This document shows, piece after piece, positions 17,047 through 24,749 of a DNA stretch of 64,000 nucleotides. The DNA is from Methylobacter sp. GTDB taxonomy: Bacteria; Pseudomonadota; Gammaproteobacteria; Methylococcales; Methylomonadaceae. Position 1 is the first letter of the stretch; each line of letters begins with the position of its first letter. Position numbers and translations under genes: made by a program. The DNA lies in NCBI GenBank assembly GCA_004299305.1, contig SCPZ01000037.1, forward strand, positions 1 through 64,000, in the 5' to 3' direction. Under the pieces are notes generated by a model. That model did not search any database and had not been told where the DNA came from. It saw nothing but the letters and a program-made list of their open reading frames with translations.

Positions 17047-17685
17047 ATGTATTCAAAACAAATATTCGATCAAGATTGCCGACAGTGTAAACGACTGGAT
17101 GATTTTCTGTGTGAAGTTAAACAAAAATATCCTGACTATCATGCGCGTCCGGTTTCCCCCTTTGGCGATAGTGAGGCCCAATTGCTGGTGGTCGGGCTGG
17201 CTCCCGGTATGCATGGAGCCAATGCCACCGGCAGGCCGTTTACCGGCGATTATGCAGGACTTCTGCTTTATGAGGCTCTTTACGAGTTTGGTTACAGCAA
17301 TCAGGTAAGATCAGAGTCACTGACGGACGGCTTAATGCTTAAAAACTGCCGTATCACTAATGCCGTTAAATGCCTGCCGCCGCAAAACAAACCGACCAAT
17401 GCTGAAATCAACCAATGCAATGCTTATTTGGCAGCCGAATTAAAAACCTTACCGGCACAGGCGGTCATACTGGCTTTGGGTTTGGTTGCCCACCAGGCGG
17501 TATTAAAGTCCTACGGACTGAAACTGAGTAGCGCTAAATTTACTCATAATGCCCAACATGCCTTGCCGGATGGTCGCACGCTGGTCGATTCGTATCATAG
17601 CAGTCGATACAACGTGCAGACCAAACGACTGACTAAAGAAATGTTTGCCGATGTTTTTTGTACCATTGGGCGCTTAGTCGTGTAG
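17047..17685 (+). CDS. Family 5 uracil-DNA glycosylase (UDGb-like)
   Basis: This 212-residue DNA repair enzyme excises uracil and other deaminated bases. The active-site motif GLAPGMHGANATGRPFTGD (about residues 50-69) and the C-terminal motif DSYHSSRYN match family 5 (UDGb), with serine replacing the usual proline in YHPSRYN. A CxxC (DCRQCKRLDDF) near the N-terminus and a cysteine in NAVKCLPP fit the iron-sulfur cluster ligands of this family. The start codon lacks an obvious ribosome site. The length is slightly short but complete. Confidence 0.85.
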   Translation: MYSKQIFDQDCRQCKRLDDFLCEVKQKYPDYHARPVSPFGDSEAQLLVVGLAPGMHGANATGRPFTGDYAGLLLYEALYEFGYSNQVRSESLTDGLMLKNCRITNAVKCLPPQNKPTNAEINQCNAYLAAELKTLPAQAVILALGLVAHQAVLKSYGLKLSSAKFTHNAQHALPDGRTLVDSYHSSRYNVQTKRLTKEMFADVFCTIGRLVV

Positions 17686-17689
17686 CTTG

Positions 17690-18300
17690 ACCTTGCGCTA
17701 AGCCAACTAACCCAGCCGAGCCGGGTAGGGGGGCATCGCGCACCGTTTACGCGGGTTCCCAAGCTCCAGCTCTCATCGTTATACACAAGTGTCTGCGAGA
17801 CATCGCCATTCCTTCTCGTTCCCACGCGCCGCGCTCATCGTTATACACAAATGTGCAGATGCCTTTTTTTTGCAACCCGGAGGGTTGCCAGCCATTAGCC
17901 GGGGGTTGAGCGTAGCGACACCCCCGGTCAATGCGAAAAAAGACCCACGACCCTGGAAGGGTCGCAGTTGTAACCGGGTAGCCTAATTCAACCTGCGGAG
18001 CTGCGACTGCGACCCCTTCAGGGTCGAGATAAAGGTGTTGCCGCTATCCGGGGGTGTCGCTACGCTCAACCCCCGGCTAACAGCTTGAACCCCGCAGGGG
18101 TTCTATGTGCTCACGCAACGACTTGTGTATAACAATGAGCGCGCCGCGTGGGAATGCAGTCAAGGCGCGCTGCGCCGCGAGTCACGGGCGCAACGTCGCA
18201 TATACGGGACGCAGCGCGTCCAGCACTGCATTCCCACGTAGCACGTGGGAACGAGGAGTACTTAAAGACTTGTGTATAAAGACGAGCTGGAGCTTGGGAA
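17690..18300. repeat. Mosaic of GC-rich palindromic repeats
   Basis: No gene is supported here. Identifiable pieces are two inverted copies of a 31-base palindrome built on CCGGGGGTTGAGCGTAGCG (17897-17927 and 18047-18078), paired GGGTCG-rich hairpins (17950, 18010), four copies of a TTGTGTATAA box (17780, 17833, 18119, 18262), and a hairpin element at 18138-18256 that recurs inverted at 56521-56645. The pieces are separate repeat families nested in one another. Confidence 0.7.
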
Positions 18301-18311
18301 GGATAAATTTT

Positions 18312-19784
18312 TTACTTGGGGATGATAGCCGGAATGTCGGCTTTAACATCACCTACGACAGCCTCGGTTTGCCAGCCGCCGCCGAGTGATTTGTAGAGGG
18401 CGACCCGATGTCTGGAAAGCTGGGACTCGCTGGAGACCAATAAACTTTGCGCTTGATAAAGCGCCGTTTGGCTGGCTAGTACATCAATAAACGCAGTCAA
18501 TCCCTTTTGATAGCGTTCGTCGGCTAATTGAACAGCCAGCCGGTTTGCGGCAACGGCTTGCATCAACGCTTTGTGCCGTTCCTGTTCTTTGCTGTAGGCG
18601 ATCAGCGTATCTTCCACTTCCTTAAAAGCCGATAAAACCGTGGCTTGATAGCTCAGGAAAGCTTGCTCGAATTGCGCTTTTTTGCTGTCGATATTGGCGT
18701 TCAGCTTCCCCCAATTGAAGATCGGCATGGATAATGACGAGGCCGTCGACCATGATTTACCGATCGGGGTAAGGTCGGTGATATGCATGTTTTGCAGGCC
18801 GATGAACGCCGCAAGGTTGATTTTTGGGTAAAGCTCGGCGATTGCAACGCCGACGGATGCATTGGCGACGGCCAGTTGCCGCTCAGCGCGGCGAATGTCC
18901 GGTCTGCGTTGTAATAATTCGGAGGGGAGGTTGGTTGTCACATTAGCGGCAACGACCGGGATAATGCCTGGTCGGTCAAGACGACTGGCTAGCGCACCGG
19001 GCTCTTTGCCGAGTAATACGCTGAGTGCATGTATCGATTGCTTGGCTATGGTTTCATAGATCGGCAGCTGCGCTTGTGTCGTGGCCGCCTGGGCTTGTGC
19101 CTGGGTTACTTCCAGCATGTTTGCAAGTCCTGTCTGTTGACGGATTTGGCTTAGTTCTTGGGTTTCCTGCTGCGCATGTAAATTTTCACGGCTTATTGCA
19201 ATCAATTGCTGATTGGCGCGCAGCTCGATGTAGTTGCGGGCGACATCTCCCAGCAGGGTAAGCAGCACATCCCGGCTGTTTTCCACTTCCGTCTCAACCG
19301 TGGCATCGGCGGCCTCTACCGCACGCCTGACGCCGCCGAAAAAATCCAGCTCCCATTGGGCGTCAAAGCCCAGTTGGAAAATATTGATCAGCTGATTGCC
19401 TACCCCCGCACCGCCTATCGAAGAACCGGCGCCGGTTTGGGATGTCGATGAGGATGAATTGTTGAACCGCCTGCTGGCATTACTCTTGGCGGTTAAGCTG
19501 GGCAAGCCTGCGGCAATGGTCGCGGAACGCAGGGCGCGGGCGTCTTTAACCCGAGCCAAGGCAAGCTTAAAATCCAGATTGGAGGCGATGGCGTCGCTAA
19601 TCAGTGTGTCGAGGACAGGATCATTAAAAGTCTTCCACCATTTATCCGGTTGGGCGCCGACGCCCGCAGTCGCTCCACTCCATTGTCGGGGAACCGATAT
19701 TTTTGGCGACTGGTAGTCGGGGCCGACCGCAGCGCAGCCGGATAACAGCAGGGCGATGTACAGAGCAACCGGGCGACGGATCAT
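18312..19784 (-). CDS. Outer-membrane efflux lipoprotein (NodT/OprM-like TolC family)
   Basis: This 490-residue outer-membrane channel of a tripartite exporter has a lipoprotein signal with lipobox LLLSGCAAVGPDY (Cys at residue 18), then two OEP repeats (about 60-260 and 270-470) with the typical DKWWKTFNDPVLDTLI and LLQRRPDIRRAERQLAVANA. Full length for NodT-family factors. Its start overlaps the adaptor stop by four bases. Pairing with an FtsX-type ABC permease rather than an RND pump suggests a MacAB-like or DevBCA-like exporter; the substrate is unknown. Confidence 0.92.
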   Translation of the reverse strand: MIRRPVALYIALLLSGCAAVGPDYQSPKISVPRQWSGATAGVGAQPDKWWKTFNDPVLDTLISDAIASNLDFKLALARVKDARALRSATIAAGLPSLTAKSNASRRFNNSSSSTSQTGAGSSIGGAGVGNQLINIFQLGFDAQWELDFFGGVRRAVEAADATVETEVENSRDVLLTLLGDVARNYIELRANQQLIAISRENLHAQQETQELSQIRQQTGLANMLEVTQAQAQAATTQAQLPIYETIAKQSIHALSVLLGKEPGALASRLDRPGIIPVVAANVTTNLPSELLQRRPDIRRAERQLAVANASVGVAIAELYPKINLAAFIGLQNMHITDLTPIGKSWSTASSLSMPIFNWGKLNANIDSKKAQFEQAFLSYQATVLSAFKEVEDTLIAYSKEQERHKALMQAVAANRLAVQLADERYQKGLTAFIDVLASQTALYQAQSLLVSSESQLSRHRVALYKSLGGGWQTEAVVGDVKADIPAIIPK

Positions 19785-20740
19785 AACGGCGAACCGTTGT
19801 TGCCGGGATAATCCTTGGCTTCAATAAATACGTCCATTTGCTGGCCCACATAGACCGGCAGTTGCTTCCGGTCAAAGCTGTACAGCGCTTGCAATACGCG
19901 GGTATCGACTTGTTCGGTGCTGTCGCCGGTCAACGATTTTTTGGGTATCACGTAGGGTTCTACATAAGCCAGGATTAGATCGGTTTTGAAGTGTTGATTG
20001 CCGCGCAGGAAAGCCACGGCCTTGCTGTTTTTGTCGAACCGCCATGCATCATTTTCGTCGATGTCTACCCGTACATGCAACTGATCCATATTGCCCAGCA
20101 CCAGCAGCGGTGTGTTCAGGGCTCCAGCCTGGGCGAATTCGCCCGGACGAATATTGACTTGCAACACTTCGCAATCTATCGGCGCTTGAACAATAAGGCG
20201 AGCTAGCGTGGTTTGGGTATTAGCCAGCGCGGCTTCGGCTTGTTGGACCAGGGCTTTGGCGCTGTCCAGTTTGGCGGCGTTGATGAGCAGGGCGTTGCGG
20301 CGTCTGAGCAGTTCCTCGGAACTGATGGCGCGCCGGTCGGTCACCGCCTCGGCTAAATCACTCAGCGATTGGGTATCTTTGAGTGACGCTAAGGCTTCGT
20401 TGGCGCTGGCTTTGGCTTTTGCGAGATCAGCGAGTTTAACGGTTAGTTCGGCATGAGTGTCGCGGTCGTCCAGATAAAATAGCGGCATCCCGGCGTTGAC
20501 TTTATCGCCTACCTTGACGGCCACGGTTTTGACGATGCCTGACAAGGGTGTGCCGATCGCAATGTTCCGGCCTTTCGGCTCGACAATGCCCGCCCCGGCA
20601 ATAAACGATTTAAACGGCGCGGAGGCGGGCGGTGCAATGGCGGGAGCAACCGGTATCGGCTTATTGCTGCTGACGACCGTATAGGATGCAAAAAGAAATC
20701 CGGTGACAGCCAGTATCGGTAATGTGTATTTGACTTGCAT
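19781..20740 (-). CDS. Periplasmic adaptor (HlyD/DevB-type membrane fusion protein)
   Basis: This adaptor links the ABC transporter to the outer-membrane channel. It has an N-terminal membrane anchor (LPILAVTGFLFASYTVV), a biotinyl-lipoyl-like hairpin around GTPLSGIVKTVAVKVGDKVN, a coiled-coil (DLAKAKASANEALASL ... AKALVQQAEAALANTQTTLA), and a beta-barrel part. I start it at the ATG at 20740, preceded by AAGAGGTGAT. A longer frame reaches 20863, but its extra N-terminus is only a translation of the repeat at 20793-20927. That gives 319 residues, close to DevB adaptors. Confidence 0.88.
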   Translation of the reverse strand: MQVKYTLPILAVTGFLFASYTVVSSNKPIPVAPAIAPPASAPFKSFIAGAGIVEPKGRNIAIGTPLSGIVKTVAVKVGDKVNAGMPLFYLDDRDTHAELTVKLADLAKAKASANEALASLKDTQSLSDLAEAVTDRRAISSEELLRRRNALLINAAKLDSAKALVQQAEAALANTQTTLARLIVQAPIDCEVLQVNIRPGEFAQAGALNTPLLVLGNMDQLHVRVDIDENDAWRFDKNSKAVAFLRGNQHFKTDLILAYVEPYVIPKKSLTGDSTEQVDTRVLQALYSFDRKQLPVYVGQQMDVFIEAKDYPGNNGSPL

Positions 20741-20792
20741 ATCACCTCTTGGGATAGTTTTGTGGTCATTGTCCACGAAAAGCATATAGATG

Positions 20793-20927
20793 AATAGAAC
20801 ACGGATGCCAAAAGTAGGCGCCTCTAGGTGACACGGATTAAACGGATTTATACGGATTTTCAAAAAATCTGTTATGCGCTTTTAATCAGTGTTTATCCGT
20901 TTAATCCGTGTCATCCGTGTTCTATAT
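20793..20927. repeat. Internal part of the GTAACTACTCAG MITE-like repeat
   Basis: It forms a long hairpin with AGAACACGGATG on the left and its complement on the right, and is colinear with the core of the complete elements at 22863 and 63719, including the block around AAAAGTAGGCGCCTCTAGG. The 12-bp ends are not recognisable. It occupies the gap between ATPase and adaptor genes, and its right edge supplies the last codons of the ATPase. Confidence 0.75.
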
Positions 20928-21639
20928 TTTTTAACAACTGAGTCATTTTGTCTTTTACCTCAACAATATGCCCATCATCCATTTCGGCAATGCGGTCGGC
21001 GAAGTCGAAAATCCGGGCGTCATGGGTAACGATAACCAATGCCCGGTCTTTGTGCAAAGCCACTTCTTTGAGCAAGGCCATCACATTGCACCCGGTTTCA
21101 TGATCCAGCGAGCTGGTGGGTTCGTCGCACACAATCAGTTTTGGGCTATGAACCAGCGCGCGGGCAATCGCGACCCGTTGCTGCTGTCCGCCGGAAAGCT
21201 CCGAGGGTAAAGCGCTCACCCGTTCCCCTAAGCCTACTTGGTCCAGTACAGTAATGGCTTTGCGTTCGGCATCGCTACGTTTCATGCCGTTGATGATCAG
21301 CGGAACCGACACATTTTCTGCGGCGCTGAGCGCAGGCAGCAGGTTAAAGGCTTGAAAAACGAAACCGATGTTGCGCGCCCTGAACTTCAGTTTGTGTTGA
21401 TTACTCATGTTCAGTAAATCCTCGCCGAACACTTCGCAACAGCCGCTATCCTGATCGAGTATGCCGGCGATGACTGAAATCAAAGTCGTTTTGCCACAGC
21501 CCGAGGGCCCGACCAGCATCATCAGTTCGCCCATTGCAATATCCAAATTGACGCCGTTCAGTGCGGTCACTTTTTGGTCGCCGGTAGCGTAAATTTTGAC
21601 CACATTTTGGCAGCGTACAGCCAATGACGATGGATTCAT
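20911..21639 (-). CDS. ABC transporter ATP-binding protein (LolD/MacB/DevA type)
   Basis: This 242-residue ATPase has Walker A GPSGCGKTT (about 44-52), a Q-loop at FVFQAFNLLPALSA, signature LSGGQQQR and Walker B LIVCDEPTSSLD. It energises the permease encoded just upstream (three-base gap). The final residues, KNIEHG and the stop codon, are encoded by the edge of the repeat at 20793-20927, so the C-terminus has been rewritten by that insertion without harming the nucleotide-binding domain. Confidence 0.93.
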   Translation of the reverse strand: MNPSSLAVRCQNVVKIYATGDQKVTALNGVNLDIAMGELMMLVGPSGCGKTTLISVIAGILDQDSGCCEVFGEDLLNMSNQHKLKFRARNIGFVFQAFNLLPALSAAENVSVPLIINGMKRSDAERKAITVLDQVGLGERVSALPSELSGGQQQRVAIARALVHSPKLIVCDEPTSSLDHETGCNVMALLKEVALHKDRALVIVTHDARIFDFADRIAEMDDGHIVEVKDKMTQLLKNIEHG

Positions 21640-21642
21640 GAG

Positions 21643-22803
21643 CTAGCCTTTAAACACAATGGCCGGTTCCAAGCGGATTACTTTAAGTATGCTGATCAGC
21701 GCCGCAAAAACACAAATCAGGCTAACCCCGGCGCCGCTAAACAGCAGCAGTTGCCAGGGAAACTTAAATGCCAGTATCGAATGACGCATCGAATAGCCGA
21801 ACAATGCAGTCAAACCCACACCTAAACCATAACCGATAGTGCCTACTAAAACCGCCTGCAACAAAATCATGCGCAGTAAAACCCAGTTGCTGGCGCCCAT
21901 CGCTTTCAGTACGCCGAATTGGCGGAGATTCTCCAGCGTGCAGTTATAGAAAGTTTGGCCCGCAATGGCTGCGCCGACAATAAAACCCAGCAGCACCGAA
22001 ATGCCGAAATTAATCGGGATGCCGGTATTGTGCATAAAATATTCATAGGTCAGGGATATAAATTCGCCCCGTGTATAAGCCGCCAAACCGGTCGTTGCGC
22101 GGATACGGCGGGTTAATTCGGCGAGGTCTTGCCCCGGTTTGGCTTTAACCAGAACGAAGGACAGCAACTTTCGCTCTTTAGGCGCGTAGCTTTTGGCGCG
22201 GGAATAAGTGGTATAGACCACAGATTGGGACTGAAAAGTACGAGTGACCTTGGCTATGCCGACAACGATGGCGCGATGGTCGTTTAACTCCACGCTGTCG
22301 CCTACTTTAAGCGAAATGCGTTTGCCTCCGGGTGTTGGCGAAGGCTTGCCCAATTTATCCCTGGCGCCGTCTACATCGACGATAATGCCGTCGCTACGGC
22401 GTAAGTCTTCAAGTTTTCCTTCCATCATGACCGGCGGGCCGCCGATTAAGGTGGCGTCGTCTAAGCCTACGACATTGCAGGTTTGAAAAGTGCCGTCGAC
22501 CAGTCGCGCTTTTAACAGCCCTTTGTACATCGGCATGGCCCAGTCGACACCGGAAATGCCGCGCACCCGATAAAGTTCGGTGTCTTGCAGAGGCTTAATG
22601 TCATCGACGAATTGCACCTTCGCGTCCATTACCCATATATCAGGCAAGCCTACATCCGATATAAAACTATATGAGCGCGACATCAGCCCCAAAAAAATAG
22701 CCGGTTGCTGGGTCATGATTAACGAGGCAAAAGTCAGCCCCATGACAATACCGAGATATTTGCCACGATCTCCCATCAGCATTTTTAAGGCGATGTGATT
22801 CAT
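21643..22803 (-). CDS. ABC transporter permease (FtsX/DevC-like)
   Basis: This 386-residue permease has one N-terminal membrane helix (LGIVMGLTFASLIMTQQPAI), a large periplasmic MacB-like domain (about 45-265) and three C-terminal helices in the FtsX arrangement (INFGISVLLGFIVGAAIAGQ; LLRMILLQAVLVGTIGYGLG; LLLFSGAGVSLICVFAALIS). First gene of a four-gene operon with ATPase, adaptor and outer-membrane factor. The sequence PDIWVMDAKVQFVDDIKPLQ resembles DevC permeases. Cargo cannot be deduced. Confidence 0.9.
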   Translation of the reverse strand: MNHIALKMLMGDRGKYLGIVMGLTFASLIMTQQPAIFLGLMSRSYSFISDVGLPDIWVMDAKVQFVDDIKPLQDTELYRVRGISGVDWAMPMYKGLLKARLVDGTFQTCNVVGLDDATLIGGPPVMMEGKLEDLRRSDGIIVDVDGARDKLGKPSPTPGGKRISLKVGDSVELNDHRAIVVGIAKVTRTFQSQSVVYTTYSRAKSYAPKERKLLSFVLVKAKPGQDLAELTRRIRATTGLAAYTRGEFISLTYEYFMHNTGIPINFGISVLLGFIVGAAIAGQTFYNCTLENLRQFGVLKAMGASNWVLLRMILLQAVLVGTIGYGLGVGLTALFGYSMRHSILAFKFPWQLLLFSGAGVSLICVFAALISILKVIRLEPAIVFKG

Positions 22804-22862
22804 AATGTTGTCGGATTTAAATGATTTTATGCGTTAAACGACGATAAGTTGATTGCTGGTTA

Positions 22863-23030
22863 GTAACTACTCAGGGCTAATTTTATAATAGAACACGGAT
22901 GCCAAAAGTAGGCGCCTCTAGGCGACACGGGTTGGACGGATTAAACGGATTTTAAAGAGTCAATGGACAGCCTATTCATTGGTTTTATCCGTGTCATCCG
23001 TGTTCCATTTTCTATCTGCTGAGTAGTTAC
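22863..23030. mobile_element. Complete MITE-like element with terminal inverted repeats and target duplication
   Basis: This 168-bp non-coding element is bounded by perfect 12-bp inverted repeats, GTAACTACTCAG at 22863-22874 and CTGAGTAGTTAC at 23019-23030. It is flanked by a perfect 8-bp direct repeat, GCTGGTTA at 22855-22862 and 23031-23038. The interior contains complementary blocks (GAACACGGATG...CATCCGTGTTC) and could fold into one long hairpin. It lies 60 bases upstream of the permease gene, in its promoter region. GTAA termini and 8-bp duplications match IS66-family transposition, so it may be mobilised by such a transposase. Confidence 0.88.
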
Positions 23031-23038
23031 GCTGGTTA

Positions 23039-23431
23039 TAGGATAAGGTTATTATAGATCTTTAGATAGATTGCCATGTTTTTAGACGATAATCCTCTAT
23101 TACACCATGCAGATTTACGTTTGCAGCATAGATCCTGCTATTTTTGGCAAATTTACGATAACAGGCGTGGTGACTTTATGATGCGGATGGCCGTAGTACA
23201 GGTTTAGGGGTACAAATATAAAATCAGATCTAAATTAGGCGGCATGGATGGGCAATGGTTAAGGCATGGATCGATCAAAATATAGACGTGCTATGTAAGT
23301 ATTAAAGGTTATACTCCAGCGGCTTAGTTTTATTTGGTGCCTAGAGTCTATAAATTAGGTGGTGGTTTTATGCAGATATTGTTGTAAAGATGCTCTATAA
23401 AATTAATAGATAAATTAACTTAGAGGTGCTT
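23039..23431. other. AT-rich region upstream of hemerythrin gene
   Basis: About 390 bases without a supported gene. It presumably holds the hemerythrin promoter; I see no clear FNR-type palindrome or terminator. Confidence 0.5.
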
Positions 23432-23860
23432 ATGCCAATTAAATGGGATCCAAGATTCAGTGTAGATAATGTAGCTATTGATATAGAGCACAAATTGTTA
23501 TTGTCATTATTAAACGCGTTGGAAGTGGTGTTGCGTAATCCACATGAAAAAGATTCTTTAAGATTTTTTATTGATCAGTTGCATGAGTCTGCTAAGGATC
23601 ATTTTCGGCACGAAGAAAATTTGCAGCTTAGGTATATGTTTCCTTATTATGAGGAAAATAAAAAAGGACATGATGTTCTTATGGTTGAATTAGATGTCAT
23701 TAGAGATGAAATATATAAATTCATCGAGAAGCCAGACACTTCTCAGGAAGAGGCGGATAGAATGAGTAAAAAAATTAATCATGTATTACGGGATTGGCTT
23801 GTCGAGCACATTTTGAAATCAGATATAAAAATGAAAGGATTTATGAATGATGCGAGATAA
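23432..23860 (+). CDS. Bacteriohemerythrin-like protein
   Basis: This 142-residue single-domain hemerythrin is expected to bind O2 at a di-iron site. Ligand-type residues are visible in DIEHKLLL, HFRHEE, KKGHDVLM and VEHILKSD. In the usual HxxxH motif of helix 3 the first histidine is replaced by asparagine (NKKGH), so one canonical iron ligand appears to be missing. AGAGGTG precedes the ATG at 23432, which I prefer over a GTG six bases upstream. In Methylococcus capsulatus a bacteriohemerythrin supplies O2 to methane monooxygenase; whether this variant does so is unknown. Confidence 0.82.
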   Translation: MPIKWDPRFSVDNVAIDIEHKLLLSLLNALEVVLRNPHEKDSLRFFIDQLHESAKDHFRHEENLQLRYMFPYYEENKKGHDVLMVELDVIRDEIYKFIEKPDTSQEEADRMSKKINHVLRDWLVEHILKSDIKMKGFMNDAR

Positions 23861-23938
23861 AACGGGGGGATTCAGAATGATGTCAGCCTATGCATAAACG
23901 TGCGAACCATATTGATCAATCTTATCCAAAAGCTGTTG

Positions 23939-24283
23939 TTATCTTTCCAGCGCATACCCGGAACACAAAGCCGTCGCGTCATGGGCGTCGTGCAAGTGGC
24001 TTAGGTTAACGCCAGGGTTAATTGGTAGGTCTTTTTTCACATGTACGGCATATCTCATCATCTGGCGATGATTCTTAAAATGGGGTAGTGCGGACTGCAA
24101 CTTCTCTTTGACCGTTTTTTTTGGGGGGGCGTAAGAGATGTTCGTCAAGTATTCGGTGATGTGAAGATGCTCTAACAATATTGATGATAAAAAACGACTG
24201 TTTTTCTCGGTGGAAAAAATGGAGCGGTTATTCTGCTTGGTTAACAATGTGTTATGGTCAATGTGTTCGTGTGCTGATTCCAA
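23939..24283 (-). CDS. Hypothetical protein, possibly a gene remnant
   Basis: This is a 114-residue open frame with believable amino-acid composition but no recognised family. The C-terminal part contains HLHDAHDATALC, which resembles the RuvC-III-type HxxAHDA motif of Cas9/IscB-like nucleases; the resemblance covers only a few residues. No convincing ribosome site precedes the ATG. It lies 160 bases from an orphan CRISPR-like repeat. It could be a decayed fragment of a larger gene or not coding at all. Confidence 0.35.
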   Translation of the reverse strand: MESAHEHIDHNTLLTKQNNRSIFSTEKNSRFLSSILLEHLHITEYLTNISYAPPKKTVKEKLQSALPHFKNHRQMMRYAVHVKKDLPINPGVNLSHLHDAHDATALCSGYALER

Positions 24284-24443
24284 AAAATGTCATTTATTTT
24301 TACTATGAAGATATTACTGTATTAGGCTCATGTGTGATATTGAGGCTGTGCATAAAGCACTCAATTCTCTTCCCTTTATTATCTTCATGTCCTTCATAGT
24401 AATAAAAAACAAGTTATAAACATTGTGTTGCGTCATCACCCGA

Positions 24444-24472
24444 GTGTTCCCCACACCCGTGGGGATGAATCT
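24444..24472 (+). repeat. Orphan type I-E-like CRISPR repeat
   Basis: The sequence starts GTGTTCCCCACACCCGTGGG and continues with GATGAAT, giving a 29-base unit very close to type I-E repeats, with the internal palindrome CCCCAC...GTGGGG. No second repeat appears about 61 bases away in either direction. The AT-rich stretch before it (24370-24425) could be a leader remnant. No cas gene is in the window. Confidence 0.55.
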
Positions 24473-24503
24473 ACTCCTGTGTTTCACTGGATTTCTTCGG
24501 ACA

Positions 24504-24541
24504 ATAAAAAACCCGCGAAGCCTTGCGACTTGCGGGTTTTC
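24504..24541 (-). terminator. Rho-independent terminator of tRNA-Leu
   Basis: The stem AAAACCCGC / GCGGGTTTT with a loop of about 15 bases lies 3' of the minus-strand tRNA-Leu. On that strand the stem is followed by a run of T. Confidence 0.8.
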
Positions 24542-24572
24542 GTAGTTCTTTGCACGGCTCTGAACCAATGTT

Positions 24573-24659
24573 TGGTACCGAGGGCCGGAATCGAACCGGC
24601 ACGATGTCACCATCACCGGATTTTGAATCCGGCGCGTCTACCAGTTCCGCCACCCCGGC
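24573..24659 (-). tRNA. tRNA-Leu (anticodon CAA)
   Basis: This 87-base class II tRNA includes an encoded CCA. The acceptor stem GCCGGGG pairs with CCTCGGT, the anticodon stem-loop is CCGGATTCAAAATCCGG with CAA at its centre, a long variable arm follows, and the T loop is GGTTCGATTCC. It decodes UUG. Confidence 0.95.
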
Positions 24660-24749
24660 AAAGAACGTGTATTATAGGCAAAGTTTATCAATAATGCCAA
24701 TTTTTTTTAAAGATGTATTCGAAAGCTTAAACTGATAATATCGCCCCCT

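Noticed and set aside
16887..17090. 67-codon frame starting at TTG between the REC-Hpt and UDG genes
   Set aside because: No ribosome site, overlaps the UDG start by 44 bases, and the peptide resembles no protein.
20741..20863. Longer N-terminus for the exporter adaptor
   Set aside because: Encoded by the repeat remnant; the strong ribosome site AAGAGGTGAT supports the ATG at 20740.
24444..24540. A multi-unit CRISPR array
   Set aside because: Only one repeat is present; nothing similar occurs at repeat-spacer distance.
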